A model generated the notes under the pieces. It had not been told where the DNA came from and did no database searches. It saw only the letters and a list, made by a program, of their open reading frames with translations. Made by a program: the position numbers and the translations under genes. From assembly GCF_007748095.1 (NCBI RefSeq), contig NZ_CP036287.1:1-64000 (forward strand): a stretch of DNA of 64,000 bases. The letters run 5' to 3'. Source of the stretch: Engelhardtia mirabilis. Lineage in GTDB: Bacteria > Planctomycetota > UBA1135 > GCA-002686595. Shown piece by piece: positions 11,069 through 19,014 of the stretch (position 1 is its first letter; the number at the start of each line of letters is the position of its first letter).

Positions 11069-13869
11069 CGCTGTGGCCTCTGCTTCCCGCCGATGCCGTC
11101 CGCCCACCCGGTGCCTCCCGGACCGGACTCGATCAAGTACTCACGCGCGTCGATCTTGAACCACTCGGCTTCCGAGCGGAGGCCGCCAGGTTGTTGGATG
11201 ATTGCCGGCCGGCCCAAGAGGTGAATCACGCCGGACCAGGTGCGGGCGGTCAAGCGATCACCCTCGGCAGTGGGTCCATCCGAGAACGCCAGTCGCACCG
11301 CGCCATCGGCCACCATCCGCGCCAGGCGCGGCTTGGACGGGTCGCTGGATGGATCGCCGATGAAGTCGGCCTCGTTCGCACGCAGGGTCCAGGTGGATCC
11401 GCTCGGCATGCGCCCGACGAAGGTCACGTTGCCCTTGAAGGACAACTTCTCCGGTCGCGCGACCAAGCGCGCGGCGGTGGCCTTGAGCCCGTCGAGGGGC
11501 GACGGCTCGAGGCCGGCGTCGGGCATGTCCAGCACGAGATTCGGCCGGTCGGCGATCAATCCATCGGGGGCGAACTGCAAGGCCAGGGCCTCGAGTGCAA
11601 AGGGGCGACCTGTGCCTGGCAGGCGCCCCTCGGCCAGGACGATGCCGTCCTCGCCAGGGTCGAGGGTGCCGACGCCGCCTTCGAGCAGCACCAGGCGTCC
11701 GCCCTGCGCGGTCAGCTCGGGAGTGCCCAGGCTCTCCAGGTGCACGTGACCCTCGGCCACCAACTCACCCTGCGAGTCCTGGCCCACGCCTTCCTCGAGG
11801 GCCTCGCCGTCGCGGGCGTAGAGCAAGCCGTCGAGCTGGTCCGAGTGCAGTTCGTAGTCGCCGTAGGCGCCGCGCGTGATCGCCTCGACCGACCCGGTGA
11901 CCCGCAGCTCGGTCATGACCAAGTCGGGTTCCCCCACCGGCACCCGCAGGATCCTCAGGGCGTCGCCCGACAGGTCGAAGTGCGAGCCGCTCTGGTCCAA
12001 GCTCGCGCTCACCGCACCGGCGGCGTTCAACTCGGTCCGCCCCAAGCTCTGGACGGTCGTGTCGCGGTCGAAGTCGCCCAGGATCTCCACGCGCCCGGCC
12101 AGGACGCGACCGGTGAGGTCATCGAGGGTGAGCTCGGCGTCCACGTCGCCTTCGGCCAGGATGCGCCCTGGGACGCGCGTGATCTGATGGGCAAGCACCT
12201 CCCCGCGGTCGGAGACGTAGACCACCCGTTGCTCGCCGCCGGAGCTGATCGTGATGTCGTCGATGCCCTTGGCCACGACCTTCTCGCCCCGCAGCAAGTC
12301 GCCCCGAGTGATCAACTCCACGCTGCCGTCGGCGACGAAGTCGAGGGTCTCGGGGTCGAAGCCGGTCAGGTGGTCGGCGCTGGCAGCGACCGGCGGGTCG
12401 GAGAGCAGGCTCAGGGCGATGCGGCCGGCCGAGGGCACGGTCCAGCGATCCTCGCGGGCCTCGAAGGTCAGGCTCTCGTAGGCGATCAGCTTCAACTCCT
12501 CGCCCTCGCGCGTGACGCCGGTGACCTCACTCTCGCCCAGGGTCGTGACCTCCAGTCGCTCGGCGTCGATCTTGCCGTCGAGTTCCAGGGTCTTCAGGGT
12601 CCAGCCGGCGAAGTGCACCTCGACCCCCGACCAGGCCCGGAAGCTGGCCGGAAGGTCGTCGGTGGCCGGCCTTCCGGCGAGGCCGCCGGCAGCCCACAGC
12701 TCCGTGTCGCGCCAATCGAGCTGCGCCGGCCCGGCCACCGTGACGGAGACATCGGGCGAGAGGGTCAGGTCCATGGAACTCTCGCCCCAGACCCGCAGGA
12801 TCTCCGGCTCACCGGCTGGCCCGGCACCCTCGGTCGGCGGCTCGAGCGCCAGGTGGGCCTCGGGTCCGCCGGTCAGGCGCGCCGACCCCAGCCGACCATC
12901 GGGGGACATCTGGAAGTCCACCCGCTGGCCCTGGAAGCGGTGGCCATCCATTCGCAGGGTGCTCTCGCCCTCGGCGAAGAGGGACTCGAAGACCAGGGCC
13001 TCGTCCTCTTCGGTGTCCGCGTCCGCATCCGCGGTGCCCTCGGTCGTGTCGGCGTGGCCGACGATCTCGATCCGGCGCGCGTCCAAGGACAAGGCGTCGT
13101 CACCCTCCACCACCAACAGGGCGCGCCGCTGGGCAACGACCTTGAGCCGAGTCTCGTCGCTCGGGTCGAAGCGCTCGATCAACATCGGACCCGAGCTGAC
13201 CAGCCGCCCGCGACCGTTGGGACCGGCCACGACGGTGCAGCGCGCGTCGCTCGCGAACTCGATTCGCCCAGTGCTCAGGTCCAGGTCGAGGGCCGAGCCC
13301 TCGGCGTCGAGCCCGCTGCCCTTCACCAGGGCCCGCGTAGTCGTCGTGAAGCGGCTCCGTTCGAGGTCTCCCACCAGGTGGTCGGAGGTCATCACCAGCG
13401 GCACCAACCGCGATCCCCGCACCAGCTTGACCTCCACGTCCTCGAAGGAGATCTGGTTCGAGAGGCTCGGCTCGACGCCACCGTCGTCGGATTCCAACCG
13501 CGTGCGACCCCGCGCCGCCGTCAGCAGGACCGTCAGCTCCCCGTCGTCTTCGTCGAACAGTTCGAGCACCAGGTCCTCGAGCACCACCGAGCCGTCGTCG
13601 CTGGTCTCCGAGTCCTGGGCCACGAGCCGGTAGAGCGGGACGCCGCGGCCGCCGAGCGGCACGTAGCTGCTGAACACCGTGGCCCCGCTGAGCAGCAGCC
13701 TGGCAGCGCCGAACTCCTCTCCTGTGACCACGGCGCCGCTGCGGCCGCGCTCGGGGAACGAGCGCTGGGGTTTGGACCAATCAGCCACGAGCTCGACCCC
13801 GAAGAACTGCCTGAGGGCCAGCAGGCCCCCGCCGAACAGCAGCAGGAAGGCGATCGTTCGACGGATCAC
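11065..13869 (-). CDS. Giant LptC/LptA-type periplasmic LPS bridge protein
   Basis: LptC anchors and LptA extends the periplasmic bridge that carries lipopolysaccharide to LptD. This roughly 934-residue protein starts with one membrane helix (TIAFLLLFGGGLLALRQFFG), as in LptC, then continues with repeated OstA-like strand units whose words recur along the chain: DHLVGDLERSRFTTTTRA near 165, ADHLTGFDPETLDFVADG near 545, and ADRLTARTWSGVIHLLGRP-type near the end (GDRLTARTWSGVIHLLGRP, then WFKIDAREYLIESG). E. coli LptC and LptA have 191 and 185 residues, so this is several times longer. The start GTG at 13869 overlaps the kdsC stop as GTGA, and its stop overlaps lptD the same way, so the three are likely co-translated. 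No LptB ATPase gene is present here. The exact number of jelly-roll units cannot be counted by eye. Confidence 0.75.
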   Translation of the reverse strand: MIRRTIAFLLLFGGGLLALRQFFGVELVADWSKPQRSFPERGRSGAVVTGEEFGAARLLLSGATVFSSYVPLGGRGVPLYRLVAQDSETSDDGSVVLEDLVLELFDEDDGELTVLLTAARGRTRLESDDGGVEPSLSNQISFEDVEVKLVRGSRLVPLVMTSDHLVGDLERSRFTTTTRALVKGSGLDAEGSALDLDLSTGRIEFASDARCTVVAGPNGRGRLVSSGPMLIERFDPSDETRLKVVAQRRALLVVEGDDALSLDARRIEIVGHADTTEGTADADADTEEDEALVFESLFAEGESTLRMDGHRFQGQRVDFQMSPDGRLGSARLTGGPEAHLALEPPTEGAGPAGEPEILRVWGESSMDLTLSPDVSVTVAGPAQLDWRDTELWAAGGLAGRPATDDLPASFRAWSGVEVHFAGWTLKTLELDGKIDAERLEVTTLGESEVTGVTREGEELKLIAYESLTFEAREDRWTVPSAGRIALSLLSDPPVAASADHLTGFDPETLDFVADGSVELITRGDLLRGEKVVAKGIDDITISSGGEQRVVYVSDRGEVLAHQITRVPGRILAEGDVDAELTLDDLTGRVLAGRVEILGDFDRDTTVQSLGRTELNAAGAVSASLDQSGSHFDLSGDALRILRVPVGEPDLVMTELRVTGSVEAITRGAYGDYELHSDQLDGLLYARDGEALEEGVGQDSQGELVAEGHVHLESLGTPELTAQGGRLVLLEGGVGTLDPGEDGIVLAEGRLPGTGRPFALEALALQFAPDGLIADRPNLVLDMPDAGLEPSPLDGLKATAARLVARPEKLSFKGNVTFVGRMPSGSTWTLRANEADFIGDPSSDPSKPRLARMVADGAVRLAFSDGPTAEGDRLTARTWSGVIHLLGRPAIIQQPGGLRSEAEWFKIDAREYLIESGPGGTGWADGIGGKQRPQR

Positions 13870-14411
13870 CGGGTGTACCGTCCGACGATGGCCGGCCACT
13901 CGCCGCGGGCCTTCAGGAGAGCCTCGCAGACCTCCCGCGCGGCTCCGCGACCACCGGGCAGGCTGCAGGGCAGGTTGGCTCGCTCGATCAACTCGGGCGC
14001 GGCGTCCACCGGGCAGGCCCGCACGGCGGCCCCCGCGAAGAGCGCCAGGTCGGGCAGGTCGTCCCCCATGGCCAGGGTCGCCTCGGGGCCGACGCCCGCG
14101 CGACGCTGAACCTGTGCCAGGACCTCGGCCTTGCCCCCCCGACGCAGGTGCACGTGCGTCACGCCGAGCTCCGCGGCCCGTCGCTCGGTGGCCGCACAGC
14201 CCCTACCACTGATCCAGGCCAGCTCGATCCCCGCTTGACGCAGCCACACCAGGCCCTGGCCGTCTCGCACCGAGAAGGACTGCAGCTCGGTCCCATCGCC
14301 GTAGACCACGGAGCCATCGGTCAGGGTTCCGTCCACGTCGAAGACTGCGAGCCGCACCCCGGCCAGGGTGCGTCGCAACTCGGGTTCCAGTTCGGGATCC
14401 GTGGCGGTCAA
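13866..14411 (-). CDS. kdsC: KDO-8-phosphate phosphatase (HAD family)
   Basis: KdsC removes phosphate from 3-deoxy-D-manno-octulosonate 8-phosphate, a step in making the KDO sugar of LPS. The 181-residue protein shows the short, cap-less HAD layout: motif I FDVDGTLTDG with Asp25 and Asp27, motif II ISGRG, a conserved Lys (GGKAEVL) and motif III MGDDLPDLALF. Length agrees with E. coli KdsC (188). The start is a TTG at 14411; 17 bases separate it from the kdsD stop. The pairing with kdsD and Lpt genes supports KdsC over other small HAD phosphatases. Confidence 0.9.
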   Translation of the reverse strand: MTATDPELEPELRRTLAGVRLAVFDVDGTLTDGSVVYGDGTELQSFSVRDGQGLVWLRQAGIELAWISGRGCAATERRAAELGVTHVHLRRGGKAEVLAQVQRRAGVGPEATLAMGDDLPDLALFAGAAVRACPVDAAPELIERANLPCSLPGGRGAAREVCEALLKARGEWPAIVGRYTR

Positions 14412-14428
14412 GGGAAGGGCTCGACAGG

Positions 14429-15460
14429 TCAGAGGCGCAGGTCGAGCACGTCCTGGACGTCCAGGAGGCCGACCGGGCGACGGTCGTCGTCGAGCACCGG
14501 AAGCTGGTCGACCTTGTATTCGTGGATCAAGTGCATAGCTTCTTCCACCAGCTGGTCGGGGTGGACCGACTTGGGGTTGCGACCCATATGGGCTGCAATG
14601 GGCTCCGCTCCCGGAGGCCCTCCAGCGGCCAAGAGCAAGCGCCTGAGGTCCCCATCAGTGAAGATGCCGACCATTTGTCCCTCATCTCCAACCACCAAAG
14701 TGGCCCCCGGGTGGCGGCCAGGGACTTGACTCGCCAGCTCGAGCGCCTCGGACAGGGTCGCCGACTCCTTGATGAGTGGAAGTTGATCCCCCGAGCGCAT
14801 GACTTCCGCCACGCGCAGCAGCTTGCGGCCCAGGGCCCCGGCCGGGTGGAAGCGGGCGTAATCCTCGCGGCTGAAGCCACGCGCCTTGGCCACCACCATC
14901 GCCAGGGCGTCGCCGATGGCCATCATCGCCGAGGTGCTGGCCGTGGGCGCCAGCCCCAAGGGGCAGGCCTCCCCCACCGGGCCCAACTCGAGCACACAGT
15001 CCGAGCGCTGCCCCAAGGTCGACTCGCGGCTCTCGGTGATCGCCACCAGGTTGGCGCCGATGCGCCGCGCCGCCGGGATCAGGGCCTTGATCTCCGCCGT
15101 CTCGCCCGAGTTCGACAGGGCCACGACGACGTCGTCGGCGCGGATTCGCCCCAGGTCACCGTGCAGGGCCTCGCCCGGGTGCAGGGTCAAGCTGGGCGTG
15201 CCGGTCGAGGCCATGGTGGCGGAGAGCTTGGCGCCAACCAGGCCGGCCTTGCCCATGCCCGTCACCACGACCATCCCCTTGCAGCCCAGGATCAAGTGCA
15301 CGGCTTGGACGAAGTCGGAGCCGAGGCGATCGGTGAGCCGCGTGATGGCCTCGGCCTCGGTACGGATCACCTCGGCGGCGTGGGCCAACAGATCCGCTGC
15401 CGCCCGCGACCCGTGGTCGGGATGGTTGGATCCGGGCTCCTGCTGACGGGCCTCGTGCAT
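14429..15460 (-). CDS. kdsD: Arabinose-5-phosphate isomerase (SIS + two CBS domains)
   Basis: KdsD converts ribulose 5-phosphate to arabinose 5-phosphate, the first committed step to KDO. The roughly 343-residue product has an N-terminal SIS domain (VVTGMGKAGLVGAKLSATMA; ALSNSGETAEIKAL), the family motif HPAGALGRKLL, and two C-terminal CBS domains (MRSGDQLPLI... and MGRNPKSVHPDQLVEEAM...). The ATG at 15460 is chosen over an in-frame TTG at 15478 because GAGGA lies about nine bases upstream. It is the first gene of the kdsD-kdsC-lptC/A-lptD-tatA unit and diverges from the site-2 protease gene. Confidence 0.93.
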   Translation of the reverse strand: MHEARQQEPGSNHPDHGSRAAADLLAHAAEVIRTEAEAITRLTDRLGSDFVQAVHLILGCKGMVVVTGMGKAGLVGAKLSATMASTGTPSLTLHPGEALHGDLGRIRADDVVVALSNSGETAEIKALIPAARRIGANLVAITESRESTLGQRSDCVLELGPVGEACPLGLAPTASTSAMMAIGDALAMVVAKARGFSREDYARFHPAGALGRKLLRVAEVMRSGDQLPLIKESATLSEALELASQVPGRHPGATLVVGDEGQMVGIFTDGDLRRLLLAAGGPPGAEPIAAHMGRNPKSVHPDQLVEEAMHLIHEYKVDQLPVLDDDRRPVGLLDVQDVLDLRL

Positions 15461-15505
15461 GGTGGTCGTTCCTCGCAAGCGTCCTCGTGCGGCCTGGCGC
15501 CGGGC

Positions 15506-15511
15506 AATTTA
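15506..15511 (-). promoter_or_regulatory. Candidate -10 element for the kdsD operon
   Basis: On the minus strand the sequence TAAATT stands out in an otherwise GC-rich stretch, about 45 bases before the kdsD ATG. No good -35 hexamer is seen at the right distance, so this is a weak call. Confidence 0.3.
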
Positions 15512-15612
15512 CGGGCTGCGGGGCTCTCGCTCGACGACCACCCGTGCCAAAGACTCGGGGCGACTCGCCGGTCCCATCGACGGGGGTCGTGGGACCGCCG
15601 TCGCCCGCGCGC

Positions 15613-15618
15613 TAACCT
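15613..15618 (+). promoter_or_regulatory. Candidate -10 element (TAACCT) for the site-2 protease operon
   Basis: TAACCT fits the TAnnCT pattern found before several genes in this window and lies 41 bases before the proposed GTG start at 15660. No -35 match is evident. Confidence 0.3.
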
Positions 15619-15659
15619 GCTCACGCGCCCGGCCCAGGTTCGGCGCCCAGACCCTCAAC

Positions 15660-16385
15660 GTGGCAACCCTCTCCATCCATCTCGCCGGCGCCCTCGACCC
15701 CCTGGGGCCGGTCGCGTTCATCTCCCAGAGGCTGCGCGACTACCCGGCCGGACTGGTCGTGGTGATCGCGGCGCTGGTGCTGTCCCTGGCCTTCCACGAG
15801 GCCGCCCACGCCTGGACCGCCCACGCCTTGGGCGACGACACCGCCAAGCGCATGGGTCGCCTGACCCTGAACCCGATCGCTCACATCGACCTGGTCAACA
15901 CGATCCTGCTGCCGGCCGTGATGATCGCGACCATGGGTTGGATCTTCGGTGGCGCGAAGCCGGTCCCGGTCAATCCGGCGAACTTCAAGAACCCCCTGCG
16001 GGACAACGCGATCGTCGCCATCGCCGGCCCGGCCTCCAACCTGCTGTTGGCCTTCCTGACGATGATCGCGCTCCACGGGGTCCTGAAGTCGGGGGCCTGG
16101 GAGGGCAAGATGCTGCCGGACCTGTTGGCCGCGATCGTCGGTTTCAACGTCCTGCTGGCGGTCTTCAACCTGGTTCCGATCCCCCCCCTCGACGGCTCGC
16201 GGGTGGTGACCTGGCTGCTGCCCCGCGACGCGCGCCACCTGTACGGAGCGATCGAGCAGTATGGGATCCTCGTGATCTTCGGCCTGATCCTGTTCGTGCG
16301 CCCGTTCCAGGTCGCGCTGTGGAACACGCTCAATTTCGTGGAGTCTTTCCTCTACGAACTCGTGACGCTGTGGGGGCTGTGGTGA
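15660..16385 (+). CDS. Site-2 protease family (M50) membrane metalloprotease
   Basis: Members of this family cut substrates inside the membrane, often to release anchored regulators. The roughly 241-residue protein has the zinc motif HEAAH (His46, Glu47, His50) within a membrane helix, the second conserved region GPASNLLLAFL and the third metal-ligand motif NLVPIPPLDGSR. Several other hydrophobic helices are visible, and no PDZ domain is present, as in the short bacterial/archaeal group. The start is placed at GTG 15660; the frame is open upstream to 15459, but those residues are Arg-rich and unlike a membrane protein. Its stop shares one base with the scpA ATG (TGATG), so the two are coupled. 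The substrate is unknown. Confidence 0.85.
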   Translation: MATLSIHLAGALDPLGPVAFISQRLRDYPAGLVVVIAALVLSLAFHEAAHAWTAHALGDDTAKRMGRLTLNPIAHIDLVNTILLPAVMIATMGWIFGGAKPVPVNPANFKNPLRDNAIVAIAGPASNLLLAFLTMIALHGVLKSGAWEGKMLPDLLAAIVGFNVLLAVFNLVPIPPLDGSRVVTWLLPRDARHLYGAIEQYGILVIFGLILFVRPFQVALWNTLNFVESFLYELVTLWGLW

Positions 16386-17557
16386 TGCTCGAGGGCACCG
16401 ACAAGCCCGAGGACGACGAGCTTCGAACGCAAGAGGCGTCGGAGGCAGAGGCCAGCGGGGGAGCGGAGTCGACGTCGGAAGCGTCGGTGAGGGACGATGT
16501 CGCCCAGGGTGAGGTCGTCGACGCGGTAGAGGCTGGCAATGCTGCGGAAGCGGCGCATCCGGGCGATGCGGGCAGTTCGGATGAGTCTGCCGCCACCGCT
16601 CCCGCCGCGGATTCTCCGGCCGATTCCACCCCTGCGGACACCGCGGCCTCGGCTGCAACGCCGGCGGCAGCCACCGCCAGCGCCGAGCAGGGTCACGACT
16701 ACACGGTGCGCCTCGAGCGCGTCTTCTCGGGCCCCATGGACCTCTTGCTGCATCTGGTGCGCGAGCAGGAGGTGGAGATCCACGAGATCGAGATCCACAC
16801 GATCGTGGGGGACTACCTCGGCTACCTGAGAGCCCTCTCGCAGGTGGACATCGAGTCCGCCGGGGACTTCGTCGTGATGGCCGCCACGTTGATGGCGATC
16901 AAGTCGCGCTCGCTGCTGCCCAAGGAGGAGCTGGACCTGGAGGCCGAGCTCGATCCGCGCGACGAGTTGATCCAGCGCCTGGTCGAGTACCGCCGCTTCC
17001 GCCAGTCCTCCGAGCTGCTCGAGGCGCGTTGGGTCGATCGCAACCTGCTGCACTCGCGCGGCTGGACCGGCGAGCTGGCCCGCTCGCGCGTGGAGCCGAC
17101 CCTCGACCTGGGCGAGGTCACCGTCTTCGACCTGCTCGCGATCTGGTCGCGCCTGCAGCGTGAGACCCTGGCCAACAGCCCGCACCGGATCGCCGGCGAC
17201 CCGCACCCGATGCGCTTCTACGTCGACCGTTTGGTCGATCGACTGCGTTCCGACGGCGGCTTCTCGCTGCGGCGCATGGTCGAGTCGGGCTACGACGAGC
17301 CCGCCACCCGCGAGCACCTGGTGGGGTCCTTCTGCGCGATCCTCGAGCTGGTCAAGTTGGGCGTGGCCAGCGTGATCCAGGAGAGCACGGCCGGGGACAT
17401 CGACATTCGCATGCGCGACGACCTGGAGGCCCCGATCGAGGACCTCCTGGCCGGGGTCGAGTTCGAGGAGCTCGACGAGGCCCGCGCCGCCTCGGCCGAG
17501 GCCGAGCTGGCCGCTGCCGGGATCGAACTGCCCGGCGAGGGCGCCGACGCCCCCTGA
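16385..17557 (+). CDS. scpA: Segregation and condensation protein A
   Basis: ScpA is the kleisin subunit that bridges the SMC ATPases in the chromosome condensation complex. The conserved part starts near residue 105 (YTVRLERVFSGPMDLLLHLV), followed by the typical IHEIEIHTIVGDYLGYL and MAATLMAIKSRSLLP, and ends with a winged-helix tail (LELVKLGVASVIQE). An Ala/Glu/Asp-rich, low-complexity stretch of about 100 residues precedes it and is unusual; it accounts for most of the excess over typical ScpA (about 250 residues). The ATG at 16385 overlaps the site-2 protease stop; a GTG one codon earlier is also possible. scpB is not found nearby. Confidence 0.92.
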   Translation: MLEGTDKPEDDELRTQEASEAEASGGAESTSEASVRDDVAQGEVVDAVEAGNAAEAAHPGDAGSSDESAATAPAADSPADSTPADTAASAATPAAATASAEQGHDYTVRLERVFSGPMDLLLHLVREQEVEIHEIEIHTIVGDYLGYLRALSQVDIESAGDFVVMAATLMAIKSRSLLPKEELDLEAELDPRDELIQRLVEYRRFRQSSELLEARWVDRNLLHSRGWTGELARSRVEPTLDLGEVTVFDLLAIWSRLQRETLANSPHRIAGDPHPMRFYVDRLVDRLRSDGGFSLRRMVESGYDEPATREHLVGSFCAILELVKLGVASVIQESTAGDIDIRMRDDLEAPIEDLLAGVEFEELDEARAASAEAELAAAGIELPGEGADAP

Positions 17558-17639
17558 GTCCGGTCCCAGTCCTGCCAGATCGCCGTACTCCCCTGACCGG
17601 TTCGAGTCCCGGGGCCCGCCGTGGACCCCGCCCGCCAGA

Positions 17640-17645
17640 TAGACT
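17640..17645 (+). promoter_or_regulatory. Candidate -10 element (TAGACT) for trxA
   Basis: TAGACT followed by CTGCGG lies 52 bases before the trxA ATG. The same TAGACT precedes the radical SAM gene, and a near-identical TACGCTCTGCGG precedes the 2-selenouridine synthase gene, which supports a shared promoter pattern. Confidence 0.4.
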
Positions 17646-17697
17646 CTGCGGCCCGAACCCGACTCCGAACCCTTCGAGAGCCCTACCGGTACCCACC

Positions 17698-18021
17698 ATG
17701 AGCAACGCAGCCGACGTCACCGACGCCCAGTGGAAAGAGACCGTCCTCGACAGCGAGACTCCCGTCCTGGTCGATTTCTGGGCCGAGTGGTGCCAGCCCT
17801 GCAAGGCCATGAGCGAGCCCATCGATCGGCTCGCCGCGCAGTTCGGCGATCGCCTGCGGGTGGTCAAGATCAACATCGACGAGAACCCCAAGACGCCGGC
17901 CGAGTACGGCGTGATGAGCATCCCGACCTTCCTGGTCGTCAAGGGTGGCAAGGAAGTCGGCCTGACCCGCGGCGTCCAGCCCTTCGACAAGCTGGTCGAG
18001 CTCGTCGAGCAGCACCTCTAG
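17698..18021 (+). CDS. trxA: Thioredoxin
   Basis: This 107-residue cytoplasmic disulfide reductase has the standard thioredoxin length and fold words: VLVDFWAEWC, the active site WCQPCK (Trp31, Cys32, Cys35), KINIDENPKTPAEYGV and the cis-proline segment SIPTFLVVKGG. The active site carries Gln where nearly all thioredoxins have Gly (WCGPC), which is expected to alter its redox behaviour. The ATG at 17698 follows a candidate promoter at 17640. The next gene, fmt, starts 33 bases after the stop on the same strand. Confidence 0.93.
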   Translation: MSNAADVTDAQWKETVLDSETPVLVDFWAEWCQPCKAMSEPIDRLAAQFGDRLRVVKINIDENPKTPAEYGVMSIPTFLVVKGGKEVGLTRGVQPFDKLVELVEQHL

Positions 18022-18054
18022 GCCCCGCGGCTCCGTCCCGCTCGGCACTGCGTC

Positions 18055-19014
18055 TTGACCGCTCCCATCCGCGTCGTCTTCTTCGGCTCGCCACCCTTCG
18101 CGACACCGATCGTCGAGCGGCTCTTGTCCAGTGAGCACCGCCCCGTGGCGGTGGTGACGCCGCCCGATCGACCCGCCGGCCGCGGGCGCGCCGCCCAGAG
18201 CTCGCCTGTCGCGGTCCTGACCGACGCCGCTGGAGTCGAGCTGCTGCGGCCGGAGTCGACGCGCGAGATGGAACTCCGCGCGCGCCTGCGCGCCCTGGAC
18301 GCCGACGTCTTCCTGGTGGCGAGCTACGGCGAGCTGTTCGACCAGGAGCTGCTCGCGATGCCCGCCCGCGCCTGCCTGAACGTGCACGGCTCCCTGCTGC
18401 CGCGCTGGCGCGGCGCGGCCCCGGTCCAAGCGGCGATTCTGGCCGGAGACTCGGTGACGGGCGTGAGTGTCCAACGCATGGTCCGCGGTCTCGACGCCGG
18501 CGACGTGCTGCTGTCGCGCGAGACCCCGATCGGTCCCGAGACCACCGGGGGCGAGCTCTTCGACCGCTTGGCGCACCTCGGGGCGGACGCGGCCATCGCG
18601 GCCCTGGACCTGATCGCGGCCGGGGACGCGCACTTCACGCCCCAGGACCCCGAGGCGGTCACGCGCTGTCGCAAGCTGGACAAGCGCTCCGGGGTGCTCG
18701 ATTGGAGCGACGACGCCGCGGCCCTGGAGCGGCGCGTGCGCGCCATGAATCCACGCCCCGGTGCCCGCACGACCCTGGCGGACGGTCGGGTGCTCGGCGT
18801 CAAGCGAGCGGCGGTGGTGGGGGGCTCGAGCGGTGCCCCTGGCACGCCCGACCCCGCAGCCCTGGACCAGGGGCGCCTAGTGATCCACGCCGGCCGCGGT
18901 GCGCTGGAACTGCTCGAGGTGCAACCGGCCGGCAAGCGTCCGATGCTCGCCGCCGACTTCCTGCGCGGCGCGCGGATCGACCCCGAAGTCCCCCTGGGCC
19001 AGGAGCAAGAGTGA
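18055..19014 (+). CDS. fmt: Methionyl-tRNA formyltransferase
   Basis: Fmt adds the formyl group to initiator methionyl-tRNA. The 319-residue product matches family length, with the N-terminal Rossmann part (IRVVFFGSPPFATPIVERL), the folate/catalytic region LNVHGSLLPRWRGAAPVQ (Asn109, His111), MVRGLDAGDVL and the smaller C-terminal domain with MNPRPGARTTL. The start is TTG at 18055; no ATG is nearby in frame. Its stop overlaps the rsmB start as GTGA, a gene pair that is adjacent in many bacteria. def (peptide deformylase) is not in the window. Confidence 0.94.
   Translation: MTAPIRVVFFGSPPFATPIVERLLSSEHRPVAVVTPPDRPAGRGRAAQSSPVAVLTDAAGVELLRPESTREMELRARLRALDADVFLVASYGELFDQELLAMPARACLNVHGSLLPRWRGAAPVQAAILAGDSVTGVSVQRMVRGLDAGDVLLSRETPIGPETTGGELFDRLAHLGADAAIAALDLIAAGDAHFTPQDPEAVTRCRKLDKRSGVLDWSDDAAALERRVRAMNPRPGARTTLADGRVLGVKRAAVVGGSSGAPGTPDPAALDQGRLVIHAGRGALELLEVQPAGKRPMLAADFLRGARIDPEVPLGQEQE

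Noticed and set aside
10981..14109. Thousand-codon plus-strand frame across lptD, the bridge gene and kdsC
   Set aside because: It crosses three coupled minus-strand genes and has the low-complexity look of a shadow frame.
15459..15659. N-terminal extension of the site-2 protease
   Set aside because: The added residues are Arg-rich, overlap the start region of the divergent kdsD gene and do not resemble a membrane protease N-terminus.
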